Shown here: positions 35,401 to 42,981 of the stretch, piece after piece | How the letters are laid out: every line of letters starts with the position of its first letter | Position numbering within the stretch: the stretch's first letter is position 1 | Assembly: GCA_964558465.1 (NCBI GenBank) | Contig: CAZLEF010000052.1 | Location: forward strand, 1 to 49,020 | Direction of reading: 5' to 3' | DNA length: 49,020 nucleotides | Origin: JACJYC01 sp964558465 | GTDB taxonomy: Bacteria; Bacteroidota; Bacteroidia; Chitinophagales; Saprospiraceae | The notes under the pieces: model-generated | The model's input: only the letters and a program-made list of their open reading frames with translations | Database searches by the model: none | What the model was told of the DNA's origin: nothing | Position numbers and translations under genes: made by a program

Positions 35401-35675
35401 GCATCTTCCGTTTTCCAGATACCGCCGCCGGTGTAGCCGGTGTAGTATACCTGGTCGTTGCCCGGTATGCCGGATACTGCGTTGGACCGGCCGCCGCGGA
35501 AGGGCCCGATATTGCGCCATCGCAAGGCCTTGAATTTACCGGGATCAGGCGCGGAAGCTGTTTCCACAGTTGCAGCGTTGGCCGGCGGCTGTTGTTTCGA
35601 TTTTTTTTGGCCGAAGGCGGGAATGGTCAGGAGTATCAGACCTGAAATCCAAAAAAAGAAGGTGCTTTTTCTCAT
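32487..35675 (-). CDS. Large exported BNR/sortilin-type beta-propeller protein
   Basis: The start at 35675 (MRKSTFFFWISGLILLTIPAFGQ) gives 1062 residues with a signal peptide. The frame upstream to 35795 only translates a dispersed repeat. From about residue 40 to 720 there are repeated BNR/sortilin-like blades with the Asp-box-like words GGGIWKTEDAGVSW, VYRSADGGKTW, GIYKSVDGGQTW, AVWKSTDMGETW and LYRSDNGGMKW. A beta domain (about 800-910) and a helical, charged C-terminal region (about 920-1050) follow. Proteins of this length and layout are common in Bacteroidota, often labelled glycosyl hydrolase, but catalytic activity is not shown by the motifs. It is probably periplasmic or surface-located. 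There is no T9SS tail. The last codons run into the heptamer array. Confidence 0.85.
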   Translation of the reverse strand: MRKSTFFFWISGLILLTIPAFGQKKSKQQPPANAATVETASAPDPGKFKALRWRNIGPFRGGRSNAVSGIPGNDQVYYTGYTGGGIWKTEDAGVSWRNISDGFLKTGSVGEITVSEADPNVIYAGMGEHAVRGVMTTFGDGVYRSADGGKTWTHQGLEKTRHISDIAVHPQNADIVFVAAQGAVHGPGEDRGIYKSVDGGQTWKKVLYVDENTGASSLSMDMTNPRILYAATWQHRRHPWKVESGGPGCAVWKSTDMGETWKKIVDGLPAEMGKIGVSVSRVNPNRVFAIVEAEKSKAGLYRSDNGGMKWTLLSGDQNITARSWYYMEVFADPQDQETVYVLNAPMMRSIDGGKTFQNVDVGHGDTHDLWINPKNNRNMILGDDGGGEISFNAGQTWSSIDNQPTAQFYRVNTDNRFPYRVYGGQQDNSSVVIASRNNGFGISEEDWTYGPGCESAYIAFDPDDPTILFGGCYQGIIDRLDTRTNESKDIMAYVSLNLAIPPREMKYRFNWNAPIITSPHDPETMYHAANVVLKTTDGGFTWQEISPDLTRNESVKQDVGGGPLTNEGAGGENYNTINYLIESSLEKGVLYAGSDCGLVHVSRNGGQDWQNITPAGLPECLIQSIEVSPHDRGTAYITATRYKFNDMSALSYKTTDYGKTWTKIADGIEKEDFLKVIREDKKIKGLLYGGAERGFYISVNGGEKWHKLQLNLPVVPVTDLMIRDNDLVASTAGRAFWILDDLGVLQETKGTFDNAVAKIYTPKKTVRFSGFMPPSLTEMPPGLGQNPMNGVILTYYLPEKADTNLATLEILDPKGEVIRRYSHKKDEKFKPWIGGPPPPQTIPAEAGINRFAWDFRLETLSGVEGALLYGSYQGRRVAPGQYRARLTFKGQVSETAFEIVPDPRTQYSAADWTNQQETLARIEKQIEEMHGAINRMAKVKKQIQSYNDAMEGFSNGKEMLEAGKALIKKIDEWDANLVERRQKNIQDVINWPSKLNAEFFTLRSSLDASDPRVTQGVRDRLADLESQWAKHRGELEKLISEDVKAYNDLFRNRNIPALITGR

Positions 35676-35982
35676 GTGAGCCGTAAGTTGGTTTTGAAGC
35701 TCCAAGGTAGTGAATGACGGGGAAATAAAAAAGGGCGCTTCGGCCTCCGGACGACGAAGTCGCCTATGGCTGACGGAGTCGACTGCGCTCAGCATGAAAG
35801 GTGAGAAGGAGAGAGTTGTGAGAGGGTGAGAGCGGGAGATTTATCCGACCCGCAGGTTTACCTGCCTTTCGGGGCAGGGGCGGAGGGTGAGAGGGTGCAG
35901 CAAATGGTTTAAATGAAAAAGGGGGAATTAACACAATAAATCATACCCTCAATGTAATTTCAACCCTGTAATTTAATATAAC
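35676..35982. other. Intergenic region with dispersed repeat and small stem-loops
   Basis: This divergent region holds the dispersed repeat described at 35743, purine-rich words of the GGGTGAGAG type (35820-35832 and 35882-35897), and a GCAGGT/ACCTGC hairpin (35854-35867). No gene is visible. Promoters for the BNR gene and the PLP-enzyme gene must lie here, but none is a clear consensus match. Confidence 0.7.
35743..35793. repeat. Dispersed intergenic repeat, copy 1
   Basis: The 30 nt at 35743-35772 are identical to the last 30 nt of the window (48991-49020); upstream similarity extends about 7 nt with two changes. The repeat continues here with a palindrome-like part, GCTGA ... TCAGC (35770-35793), centred on AGTCGACT. 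TCGACTGCGCTCAG (35779-35792) matches, with one change, the complement of the inserts at 38767-38780 and 38797-38810. Confidence 0.9.
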
Positions 35983-36912
35983 ATGATTATCTCCCCCGAA
36001 TCCTTCAGCCATTTGAGCAGCCCCCTTCAAAAACTTCCTCTCCCGCCGGAGTTCGAGGAAAAAGCCCTTGCGCTGTACGTCAAGCGCGACGACCTGCTCT
36101 TTTTCCCCCAGGCGCCGGAATTTTGCGGCAACAAAATCCGCAAACTTAAATACAACCTGCTTGCTGCCCGCGAAACGGGCAAGGACACCTTGCTCACTTT
36201 TGGAGGCGCCTTCAGCAACCATATCGCGGCAGTAGCCGCAGCAGGCCAATTGTTTGGTTTCAAAACCATCGGCATCATCCGCGGCGAATATACCGAACCG
36301 CTCAACCCCACCCTGCTCCTGGCCGGCCAACGCGGCATGACGCTGCATTACCTCGACCGCCAAAACTACCGGCGCAGGAACGATCCCGGATTCCAATCCG
36401 AAATTTCCGACCGGTTTGGTCAACCTTACTTTCTTCCGGAAGGCGGTACCAATGATCTGGCGGTTCAGGGAGCCGCCGAACTGCCGGAGGAGGTGGAGCG
36501 GCAACTCGGATTTACCCCCACCCACTGGTGCCTGGCAGCGGGAACCGGCGGCACCATGGCGGGCATTGTCAAAGGTCTTGGCGCGAGATCGCAGGTGATT
36601 GGCGTAGCCGCGGTAAAAGATCCCGGGATCACGGATACCGTCTGGTCTTTTGTTTCCGAGAAAGAAATCCAATCCAACTGGCGGGTAAACTATGATTATA
36701 CTTTCGGCGGCTATGCCAAAACCCAACCGGAACTGCAGGCGTTTATGGAGTGGTTCGAAGCCGCCTATGCCATCCAATTGGAACCCATTTATACCGGCAA
36801 AGCCTTTTATGCCGTTTTTGACCTGATGAAAAAAGGCTATTTTTCGGCCGGAAGCCGGATTGTGATGGTGCATACAGGCGGAGCCCGCCTCCGCCAAGGC
36901 TTCGGCGGATGA
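35983..36912 (+). CDS. PLP-dependent ACC deaminase / D-cysteine desulfhydrase-like protein
   Basis: A 309-residue cytosolic enzyme of the tryptophan-synthase-beta fold. The N-terminal YVKRDDLLFFPQAPEFCGNKIRKLKYNL is the family signature, and Lys51 in GNKIRKL is the expected PLP-binding lysine. FGGAFSNHIAAVAAAG follows at the cofactor site, and AAGTGGTMAGIVKGL binds the phosphate. The family removes ammonia from 1-aminocyclopropane-1-carboxylate or sulfide from D-cysteine; in bacteria without plant contact the second is more likely. The length is slightly short of typical (about 325-340). The next gene starts 11 nt downstream. Confidence 0.88.
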   Translation: MIISPESFSHLSSPLQKLPLPPEFEEKALALYVKRDDLLFFPQAPEFCGNKIRKLKYNLLAARETGKDTLLTFGGAFSNHIAAVAAAGQLFGFKTIGIIRGEYTEPLNPTLLLAGQRGMTLHYLDRQNYRRRNDPGFQSEISDRFGQPYFLPEGGTNDLAVQGAAELPEEVERQLGFTPTHWCLAAGTGGTMAGIVKGLGARSQVIGVAAVKDPGITDTVWSFVSEKEIQSNWRVNYDYTFGGYAKTQPELQAFMEWFEAAYAIQLEPIYTGKAFYAVFDLMKKGYFSAGSRIVMVHTGGARLRQGFGG

Positions 36913-36923
36913 GAACATGAGAA

Positions 36924-38741
36924 ATGAGAAATATAAAAGAGATATACCATCAGCGGAGCATTGATTTTGAAACCAGGGCTGCCGCGTTGCGAAAGCGGTA
37001 CAACCGGTTGTCGGGGGTCCGGTTATTGGTGTTCATCCTTGCGGTGGGGGTCGCAGTGTATTGTTTTGGTATTCACTGGGCGCTGGGTACCGCATTTTCC
37101 CTGCTGTTTATCGCCGCCTTTTACCGCTTTGTGGTATGGCATAGCGGCATTCTGGAGAATGCCCGTTTCCATGAACGGTTGGCCAGGGTGAATACCTGGG
37201 AAAAAGCCGCCCTCGACCACGATTATACCGTTTTTTATCCGGGGAAGGAATGGATGGACCCGCTGCATCCCTATACCTTCGACCTGGATATTTTTGGCGA
37301 GTATTCCCTTTATCAATACCTTAACCGGGCAACGACCTCGCTGGGCCGTAAAAAACTGGCGACATGGCTGGAAGCCCCCGCGCCCGTTCCTGAGGTCCAA
37401 AGCAGGCAATCTGCCGTTTCGGAGTTGCGGGAAGACCTTGACTGGCGGCAGAGGTTCCAGGCTGCCGGACTCGAGGCCGCCGACGACCCGCGGTATTTAC
37501 AGGCACTGGAAGCCTGGCTGGCTGAACCGCCTTTCATACGCCCCAGTCCCTGGCTGAGGGCATCGCTTTACCTGGCGCCCATTTTCACCATTACCGGCCT
37601 GCTGCTCTGGTATTTTGTCTGGCCCTGGCAAGTCATCATCTGGTTTTTACTGCCGGCCGCCGTTGCCCTTGCCCGAACCGTCAGGCAGGTGACCCGCACC
37701 CACGAACATACCTCCCGCGCTGCGGAACTCCTGAGCTTTTACAGCCGCCTGATCCGTCGGATCGAAAACGCGGGCGAATGGAAGTCGCCCAAACTTCAGG
37801 AACTGAAAGCCGTTTTCAGGGAAGGTACGCAAAACGCATCCGACCAGACCCGGCGCCTTTCCTACATCATCGCCCAACTGAACGTACGCTACAACGTTTT
37901 TGCCATCTTTCTCAACCTGGCAGCAGTCTGGGACCTTCAATGGGTGTACCGCCTTGAAAAATGGAAAGCCCGGGAACGAAACCGACTGCCGGCCTGGTTC
38001 GACGCTATGGCGGAAATAGAGGCGCTTGCATCCCTGGCCAATGCCTGGCACAACAACCCTGACTGGGTTTTGCCCGTTTTTCATCCGGATATAAGCCTAT
38101 CGGCCATACAATTGGGGCACCCGCTCATCCATCCATCCAAACGGGTGTGCAACGATATTTCATTGCCTTTGAACGGGCATATCAAACTGGTTACCGGTTC
38201 GAATATGGCGGGTAAAAGCACTTTTCTTCGCACAGTCGGTATCAATGCGGTTTTGGCCCAGGCCGGCGCCCCGGTTTGCGCTCAAAATTTCATGCTGCCG
38301 TCCCTGCAGGTCCTCACCAGCATGCGCACTCAGGATGCGCTGCACGAAAGCACTTCTTCTTTTTATGCCGAACTGAAACGCCTCAAACAGATCATTGAAA
38401 CGGTGGAAACAGCCGGTCAACCCGGTTCGGGTCATCCACCCGTTCTTTTTCTGCTGGACGAGATCCTGAAAGGTACCAATTCCGTCGACCGGCATACCGG
38501 CGCAAAAGCCCTGATCCTGCAACTGATCCAAAGCAAAGGATCGGGGTTCATCGCTACGCACGATCTGGAACTCGGGGCCCTGGAAGCCACGATCCCTCAA
38601 CACGGCGCCATCGAAAACCTGTGTATGGAGGTGGAGATCCGCGACGGCGAGCTGTTTTTTGACTACTTGCTCAAAAAAGGCGTGAGCAAAAGTTTTAACG
38701 CTACTTTGCTGATGCGGAATATGGGGATCCGGATCGGGTAA
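36924..38741 (+). CDS. Membrane-anchored MutS-family ATPase
   Basis: A 605-residue protein. The C-terminal part (about 395-600) is the MutS domain V ATPase: Walker A TGSNMAGKST (Lys431), MRTQDALHESTSSFYAEL, Walker B VLFLLDEILKGTNS and IATHDLELG. The middle (about 125-390) resembles the lever domain (GEYSLYQYLNRATTSLGRKKLATWL). The mismatch-recognition domain I is absent. Instead there are about four membrane helices, two near residues 33-70 and two near 213-250, the second pair splitting the lever region. So this is not the mismatch-repair MutS. Such MutS-like membrane proteins occur across Bacteroidota with unknown function. The start codon lies in a small ATGAGAA tandem repeat (36917-36930). 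Confidence 0.88.
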   Translation: MRNIKEIYHQRSIDFETRAAALRKRYNRLSGVRLLVFILAVGVAVYCFGIHWALGTAFSLLFIAAFYRFVVWHSGILENARFHERLARVNTWEKAALDHDYTVFYPGKEWMDPLHPYTFDLDIFGEYSLYQYLNRATTSLGRKKLATWLEAPAPVPEVQSRQSAVSELREDLDWRQRFQAAGLEAADDPRYLQALEAWLAEPPFIRPSPWLRASLYLAPIFTITGLLLWYFVWPWQVIIWFLLPAAVALARTVRQVTRTHEHTSRAAELLSFYSRLIRRIENAGEWKSPKLQELKAVFREGTQNASDQTRRLSYIIAQLNVRYNVFAIFLNLAAVWDLQWVYRLEKWKARERNRLPAWFDAMAEIEALASLANAWHNNPDWVLPVFHPDISLSAIQLGHPLIHPSKRVCNDISLPLNGHIKLVTGSNMAGKSTFLRTVGINAVLAQAGAPVCAQNFMLPSLQVLTSMRTQDALHESTSSFYAELKRLKQIIETVETAGQPGSGHPPVLFLLDEILKGTNSVDRHTGAKALILQLIQSKGSGFIATHDLELGALEATIPQHGAIENLCMEVEIRDGELFFDYLLKKGVSKSFNATLLMRNMGIRIG

Positions 38742-38745
38742 TTTG

Positions 38746-38890
38746 TCTGCAGTTGGCAGTGGGCAACTGAGCGGAGTCGAAGTTGGCAGTGGGCAACTGA
38801 GCGGAGTCGAAGTTGGCAGTCCTGGCATTCGTTAACCGGTTAACGAATGCCAGGACTGCAGACTGCAGACTGCAGACTGCCAACTGCAGA
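38746..38890. repeat. Composite heptamer array, 30-nt direct repeat and 44-nt perfect palindrome
   Basis: Heptamers TCTGCAG and TTGGCAG open the block at 38746. A 30-nt unit is repeated exactly twice (38751-38780 and 38781-38810) with ten bases of a third; each unit holds TTGGCAG, TGGGCAA and the insert CTGAGCGGAGTCGA. Next comes a perfect 44-nt palindrome with no loop (38816-38859). The right arm reads CTGCAGA three times, CTGCCAA, CTGCAGA in 7-nt phase (38856-38890). It fills the space between the convergent stops at 38741 and 38898. Confidence 0.95.
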
Positions 38891-38897
38891 CTTTTCA

Positions 38898-41153
38898 TTA
38901 CAACCTGTTCACCACAAATTTTCCGGTTCTCAGCGGTTGTCCTTCAGATTGGAGTTCGAACCAATAGAGGCCGGCAGGCTGGCCTTCGAGGTCGATGGTG
39001 AACGGACCGGAAGGCAATTCCCCGGATATGATTTCTTTTACACGGATCCCCTGGGCGCCGTAGATGCCGATTTTCACCGGTTTCCCGTAATCCTGTGGCG
39101 AATCCAGGAAAATAGTCCAAGAGGCAGGATTTGGGAAAAGCCGGATGTCCTGTTTCTCCTGTTCCGGTTGTAGCGCCAGATTTTGTACCCCATCAAATGA
39201 TTCGTTTGCAGGCCTTACACCCGCAGGGTCGCAAAGGTTGTAAGTTCCATTGATGCAAGCCAGCGCATTTTTGATATGTTCCAGGTGGGGCGGGCCGATG
39301 ATATTGCCCAATGCGTTGTTGGCCAGCAGCATGAGGTCCTTCACCTTCGGGTTGTTTTTCATATACTGGAAAACAATCGGATGGAAGGTGCAGTCGGTGA
39401 AAACACTGATGGGCATATTCCCGAAATCGGGGTCCAGCCGGAGTTTGATAGCCAGGATCAGGGCGTATTCCATTAAGGGGTCGGCCAGCCTGCCTGCACC
39501 GGTTATCGCCACAGGGCCCGGTTGGCAGGCAACCGGATCGACAACATGGTTACCCCGCAAGGGGATCGCAGCGGCAGGAGCTGCAGCATCGCCAGGAATC
39601 CATCCGACAACACAAGCAGCTGCATCATAACCTATTGATACAGTGTGCCTGGAAGTTCCCAAAACAATCGGGTCGGGCAAGCCGTCGCCGGTCACGTCCA
39701 CCGACAAGGCATCCTGGATCAGGGGCAACACTGATTTGGTGATCAGTTGCAGGCAAGTGGAGGAATTGCCGTTCAGGTCGGTCGCGGTCCAGGTCCTTTC
39801 TATCAGACATTCCCAGTTGCAGTCGCCGGAAACCACGACATCCGAATAGGAAGTGGCCGGTGCGGGATCACAATTATCGGTAGCAGCAGGCGACCCCGTA
39901 ACAGAAGGATCGTCGGGCGAATTACAGGCTATAGTCAGGTCGGGTGGACAAGTCAGCGCAGGAGCCTCCGTATCCGTAACCGTGACGGTAAAGCTGCAGG
40001 TAGCTGTATTTCCTCCCGCATCTGTTGTGGTGTAGGTTTCGGTTGTAATCCCTTCCGGAAAAAGAACGCCGCTCCCCAATCCGGTCGTCAGCGCCAAGGT
40101 GGGCGAAGGGCAATCGTCTGTCACACCGGGCAGGGCGTAACTCACAACAGCACCGCAAATCCCCGGGTCTGTACTTACGCTGATATCCGCCGGACAAATT
40201 ATGACCGGTGGTATCGTGTCGGGGTCAGCGGAAACGGTTATGGTATAGGTACTGACACATCCGTTGGCGTCCGTGACCATTACGGTATAATCGCCGGCGG
40301 GTAAGCCGCTCAGGTCTTCAGTAGTTGCACCGTTGCTCCAAAGGTAAGTGAAAGGCCCGACACCGCCGGTCAGCATCAGGTCGATGGCTCCGTCGCTCGA
40401 ATTAGGGCAGCCCGCGTTGGTGGTTGCATAAGGGATCAGTTCTTCAAAATCTACATTGGTGATGCAAACCGTCTGGTTGTTGATGGCTGCGCCGGTAGCC
40501 GCGGTGAAACCCCAGAACACCTCAGAGTTGCCGCTGAAGATATCGTTGACGATGTTGCCGGTAAAAGTGATGACCGGGTTTCCGTCAAAAACCACCGAAA
40601 AAGTCAAGGCAGAAGCGTTCCAGGTGAAAATCGCCGTATGGTCCGAGCCATCCTCCAGATTGGGCATGAGAACCGGCCCAACCAGGTTCAGCGGAGAGGT
40701 ATGCAGCAAATTACCGTCTTTTTGCAATGCAATATGGTCTTCGACCGGGTCCATGAAATCTTCAGGCGCCACATTATTTTGCCAGGTATCGAATTCGACT
40801 GCCAGCGACGGAGCGATCCCCGCGAATCCGATACCGCCGCCAACCGCGCCAATACCGTTGCAGACGGGTTGCAATACAAAGGCGATACCATCCGCCCCAT
40901 TGCCATCGAGGACGCCGAAGTTCAGGTCGGCTTCAATCTTAAAATCGAAGGCCAGGTTTAACTTGTTCTGGTACCATACCGAACCCCGTTTGGAAAAATC
41001 CTGCGGGGTCAGTTGATAACAATTGCCACCGAGGTCGACGGCGTCCCCGTTCAGTACATAGTTCTGGGAATACACGGTAGAAAAACTCAGTAGTAAAAAG
41101 CAGATGCAAAGGCCGGTGAAGGCCTCCTTGGATCGGTAAAGTTTTGATTTCAT
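38898..41153 (-). CDS. Secreted L-type lectin/HYR-domain protein with T9SS tail
   Basis: The start at 41153 (MKSKLYRSKEAFTGLCICFLLLSFSTVYSQ) gives 751 residues. Order: signal peptide; a bacterial L-type lectin domain (about 32-240, with GNGADGIAFVLQPVCNGIGAVGGGIGFAGI and SLAVEFDTWQN); a SprB-type repeat (about 245-310, CPNSSDGAIDLMLTGGVGPFTYLWSNG); two HYR-type repeats (about 315-475, PPVIICPADISVSTDPGICGAVVSY and APALTCPPDLTIACNSP); a region of unknown fold (480-655); and a T9SS type A tail (about 670-751, LFPNPASWTIFL ... YWFELQSEGQPLRTGKFVVNRL). It should be a surface or extracellular carbohydrate-binding adhesin. A good promoter lies at 41268-41298. Confidence 0.9.
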   Translation of the reverse strand: MKSKLYRSKEAFTGLCICFLLLSFSTVYSQNYVLNGDAVDLGGNCYQLTPQDFSKRGSVWYQNKLNLAFDFKIEADLNFGVLDGNGADGIAFVLQPVCNGIGAVGGGIGFAGIAPSLAVEFDTWQNNVAPEDFMDPVEDHIALQKDGNLLHTSPLNLVGPVLMPNLEDGSDHTAIFTWNASALTFSVVFDGNPVITFTGNIVNDIFSGNSEVFWGFTAATGAAINNQTVCITNVDFEELIPYATTNAGCPNSSDGAIDLMLTGGVGPFTYLWSNGATTEDLSGLPAGDYTVMVTDANGCVSTYTITVSADPDTIPPVIICPADISVSTDPGICGAVVSYALPGVTDDCPSPTLALTTGLGSGVLFPEGITTETYTTTDAGGNTATCSFTVTVTDTEAPALTCPPDLTIACNSPDDPSVTGSPAATDNCDPAPATSYSDVVVSGDCNWECLIERTWTATDLNGNSSTCLQLITKSVLPLIQDALSVDVTGDGLPDPIVLGTSRHTVSIGYDAAACVVGWIPGDAAAPAAAIPLRGNHVVDPVACQPGPVAITGAGRLADPLMEYALILAIKLRLDPDFGNMPISVFTDCTFHPIVFQYMKNNPKVKDLMLLANNALGNIIGPPHLEHIKNALACINGTYNLCDPAGVRPANESFDGVQNLALQPEQEKQDIRLFPNPASWTIFLDSPQDYGKPVKIGIYGAQGIRVKEIISGELPSGPFTIDLEGQPAGLYWFELQSEGQPLRTGKFVVNRL

Positions 41154-41267
41154 GATCAGAATTTTAGGTTTATAAAAAATCGATGCGCTGAAAAAATGCA
41201 TGAACAAAGTGAAATACCGGATGCGGGCGTGAAAGAGGGACCTTTTAATTTAGTTTCATATTCAATA

Positions 41268-41298
41268 CAAATATATTCATTTTTTTAAAAAATATCAA
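41268..41298 (-). promoter_or_regulatory. Bacteroidota promoter (TTG - 20 nt - TATATTTG) for the lectin gene
   Basis: Read on the minus strand, TTG (41296-41298) is followed after 20 nt by TATATTTG (41268-41275), fitting the -33/-7 consensus in both sequence and spacing. It lies in an AT-rich stretch. The implied leader before the start codon at 41153 is about 110 nt. Confidence 0.8.
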
Positions 41299-41401
41299 GT
41301 TTAACTACGTAAAACAAAAAAATAATATTTAATTAAACCCTAATGCCTTTGACGAGTCCAATACAAGTCGCCAATTTTTCAGGATCCAAACCAATATCAC
41401 C

Positions 41402-42793
41402 ATGAAAATCCGTTTTTTCTGGCTTTCCCTGGCCGCCTCGATTACCCTGATCTCAACGACCACCCCGATATTGGAGTTCTGCCTGAACCTTCCGGTCCAG
41501 CCTTTCAATTACGCCAATATCACGCTTCCTTTTTACCTCCAGACGCCGCAATTGCAAGATGCCGACAATACACCCCTCAACAATCCGATCACCAACTCCG
41601 GCGCCACCCTTGGGAGGGTACTGTTCTACGACCCCCAGCTATCGGCTACCAACACCCAGTCCTGCGCTTCCTGCCATAGTCAGCAATTGGGGTTTTCAGA
41701 TGACAGCCCGTTCAGCCGTGGGTTTGAGGGCGGCTTTACGGGTCGCAACTCTATGGGCCTGGCTATGGCACGGTTTTACGGCAACGGGCATTTTTTCTGG
41801 GACGAACGGGCCGCCACCCTCGAAGCGCAGACCCTGATGCCCATACAGGACCCCGTCGAGATGGGTCTCACTCTGGAAGAACTTGAAATCAAGTTGTCCG
41901 GACAGGATTATTACCCCCCGCTTTTCCAGGCCGCATTCGGCGACCCTGAAGTGACATCCAGCCGGGTAGCGCTGGCGCTTTCCCAGTTTATCCGCTCTAT
42001 GGTTACCTTCCGGAGCAGGTACGACCAGGGCCGGCAGGCAACCCCGGGGCCGCCCAATACGCCCTTTGTCAATTTCACCCCGCAAGAAAACCTTGGCAAA
42101 GCCATATTCCTTGACCCTGCCCGGGGCAACTGCGCCGTTTGTCATGGAACGGATGCCTTTATCGCCCCGGAACCCAAAAACAACGGCATCGACCTGATTT
42201 CACAGGACTCCGGCCTTTACCATACTACGCTGAACCCGGCGGATATCGGCCGGTTTAAGGTTCCGTCACTGCGCAATATCGAACTGACGGCCCCATTCAT
42301 GCACGACGGTCGGTTTGAGACCCTGGAAGAAGTGATCAACCACTACAACAATGGGGTCAGGAACCATATCAACCTCTCCCCCCAACTGCGGCAGGGGCCC
42401 AACGGACCGCCCAGGGTGCTCAACCTCAACCCCAACGAAAGGGCGGCGCTGGCGGCTTTCCTGCGTACCCTGACCGATTTTGAATTCATCAACGACGAGC
42501 GCTGGAGCGATCCGTTCTGCGAATCGCCAACCGCTGTTTTTGAGCCGGAAAAGGAGATCCTGATGTCGGTCTATCCCAACCCCGCTTCCGGTCAGGTGGA
42601 CATCGTCATCCGGCAGGAGATCAGCGGCCTCATTCAGGTGCGGTTGTTAAGCGCCACAGGCCAGGTGTTGCGACAACAATCCTTTTACGGACGGAATGCG
42701 GTTATAGAGCGGGCGAATTTGCCGGCGGGATTGTACCTGGTGGAAATATTGGCTGAGGGGAAAAGGGGTATCGAGCGGGTGGTTTGGCGGTAA
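41402..42793 (+). CDS. Di-heme cytochrome c peroxidase (MauG/CcpA family) with T9SS tail
   Basis: A 463-residue exported protein. After the signal segment (about 1-20), the peroxidase part (about 45-370) has two c-type heme sites, CASCHSQ and CAVCHGTD, and the typical LGRVLFYDPQLSATNTQSCASC and FKVPSLRNIELTAPFMHDGRFETLEEVINHYN segments. The family reduces peroxide or oxidises protein side chains. The last 75 residues (VYPNPASGQVDIVIRQ ... LYLVEILAEGKRGIERVVWR) form a T9SS type A sorting domain. So this peroxidase should be sent through the outer membrane, unlike the classical periplasmic enzymes. Confidence 0.92.
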   Translation: MKIRFFWLSLAASITLISTTTPILEFCLNLPVQPFNYANITLPFYLQTPQLQDADNTPLNNPITNSGATLGRVLFYDPQLSATNTQSCASCHSQQLGFSDDSPFSRGFEGGFTGRNSMGLAMARFYGNGHFFWDERAATLEAQTLMPIQDPVEMGLTLEELEIKLSGQDYYPPLFQAAFGDPEVTSSRVALALSQFIRSMVTFRSRYDQGRQATPGPPNTPFVNFTPQENLGKAIFLDPARGNCAVCHGTDAFIAPEPKNNGIDLISQDSGLYHTTLNPADIGRFKVPSLRNIELTAPFMHDGRFETLEEVINHYNNGVRNHINLSPQLRQGPNGPPRVLNLNPNERAALAAFLRTLTDFEFINDERWSDPFCESPTAVFEPEKEILMSVYPNPASGQVDIVIRQEISGLIQVRLLSATGQVLRQQSFYGRNAVIERANLPAGLYLVEILAEGKRGIERVVWR

Positions 42794-42932
42794 GTTTGGG
42801 CCGCTCGCAGTCCTGCAGCTTTCAGTCAGTCAGCCGTAGATGATGCTGGCAGATTCCAATTTTTCTTTGAAAATTCAGGTTCAGGTTAAAATTTAAAAAC
42901 AAATAATTTAATTTTATTAAACTTAAATTTTA

Positions 42933-42964
42933 TTTGTTTTATTCATTTTGTTATCGTACATTTG
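42933..42964 (+). promoter_or_regulatory. Bacteroidota promoter (TTTG - 20 nt - TACATTTG)
   Basis: TTTG (42933-42936), a 20-nt spacer and TACATTTG (42957-42964) fit the -33/-7 consensus well. The start codon of the Rpn-like remnant follows 17 nt later. The surrounding AT-rich stretch (42886-42950) stands out from the 50% G+C background. Confidence 0.75.
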
Positions 42965-42981
42965 GGTAAATAAAACCCATA

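Noticed and set aside
35676..35795. N-terminal extension of the BNR protein
   Set aside because: It translates the dispersed repeat, and a clean signal peptide starts at 35675.
35941..36918. A 325-codon open frame on the minus strand
   Set aside because: It is the antisense of the PLP-enzyme gene (35983-36912), whose protein has a clear family signature; the minus-strand translation has none.
36924..38741. Mismatch-repair MutS or a broken copy of it
   Set aside because: The ATPase is intact, but domain I is absent and membrane helices replace it, so it is a distinct complete protein, not a damaged mutS.
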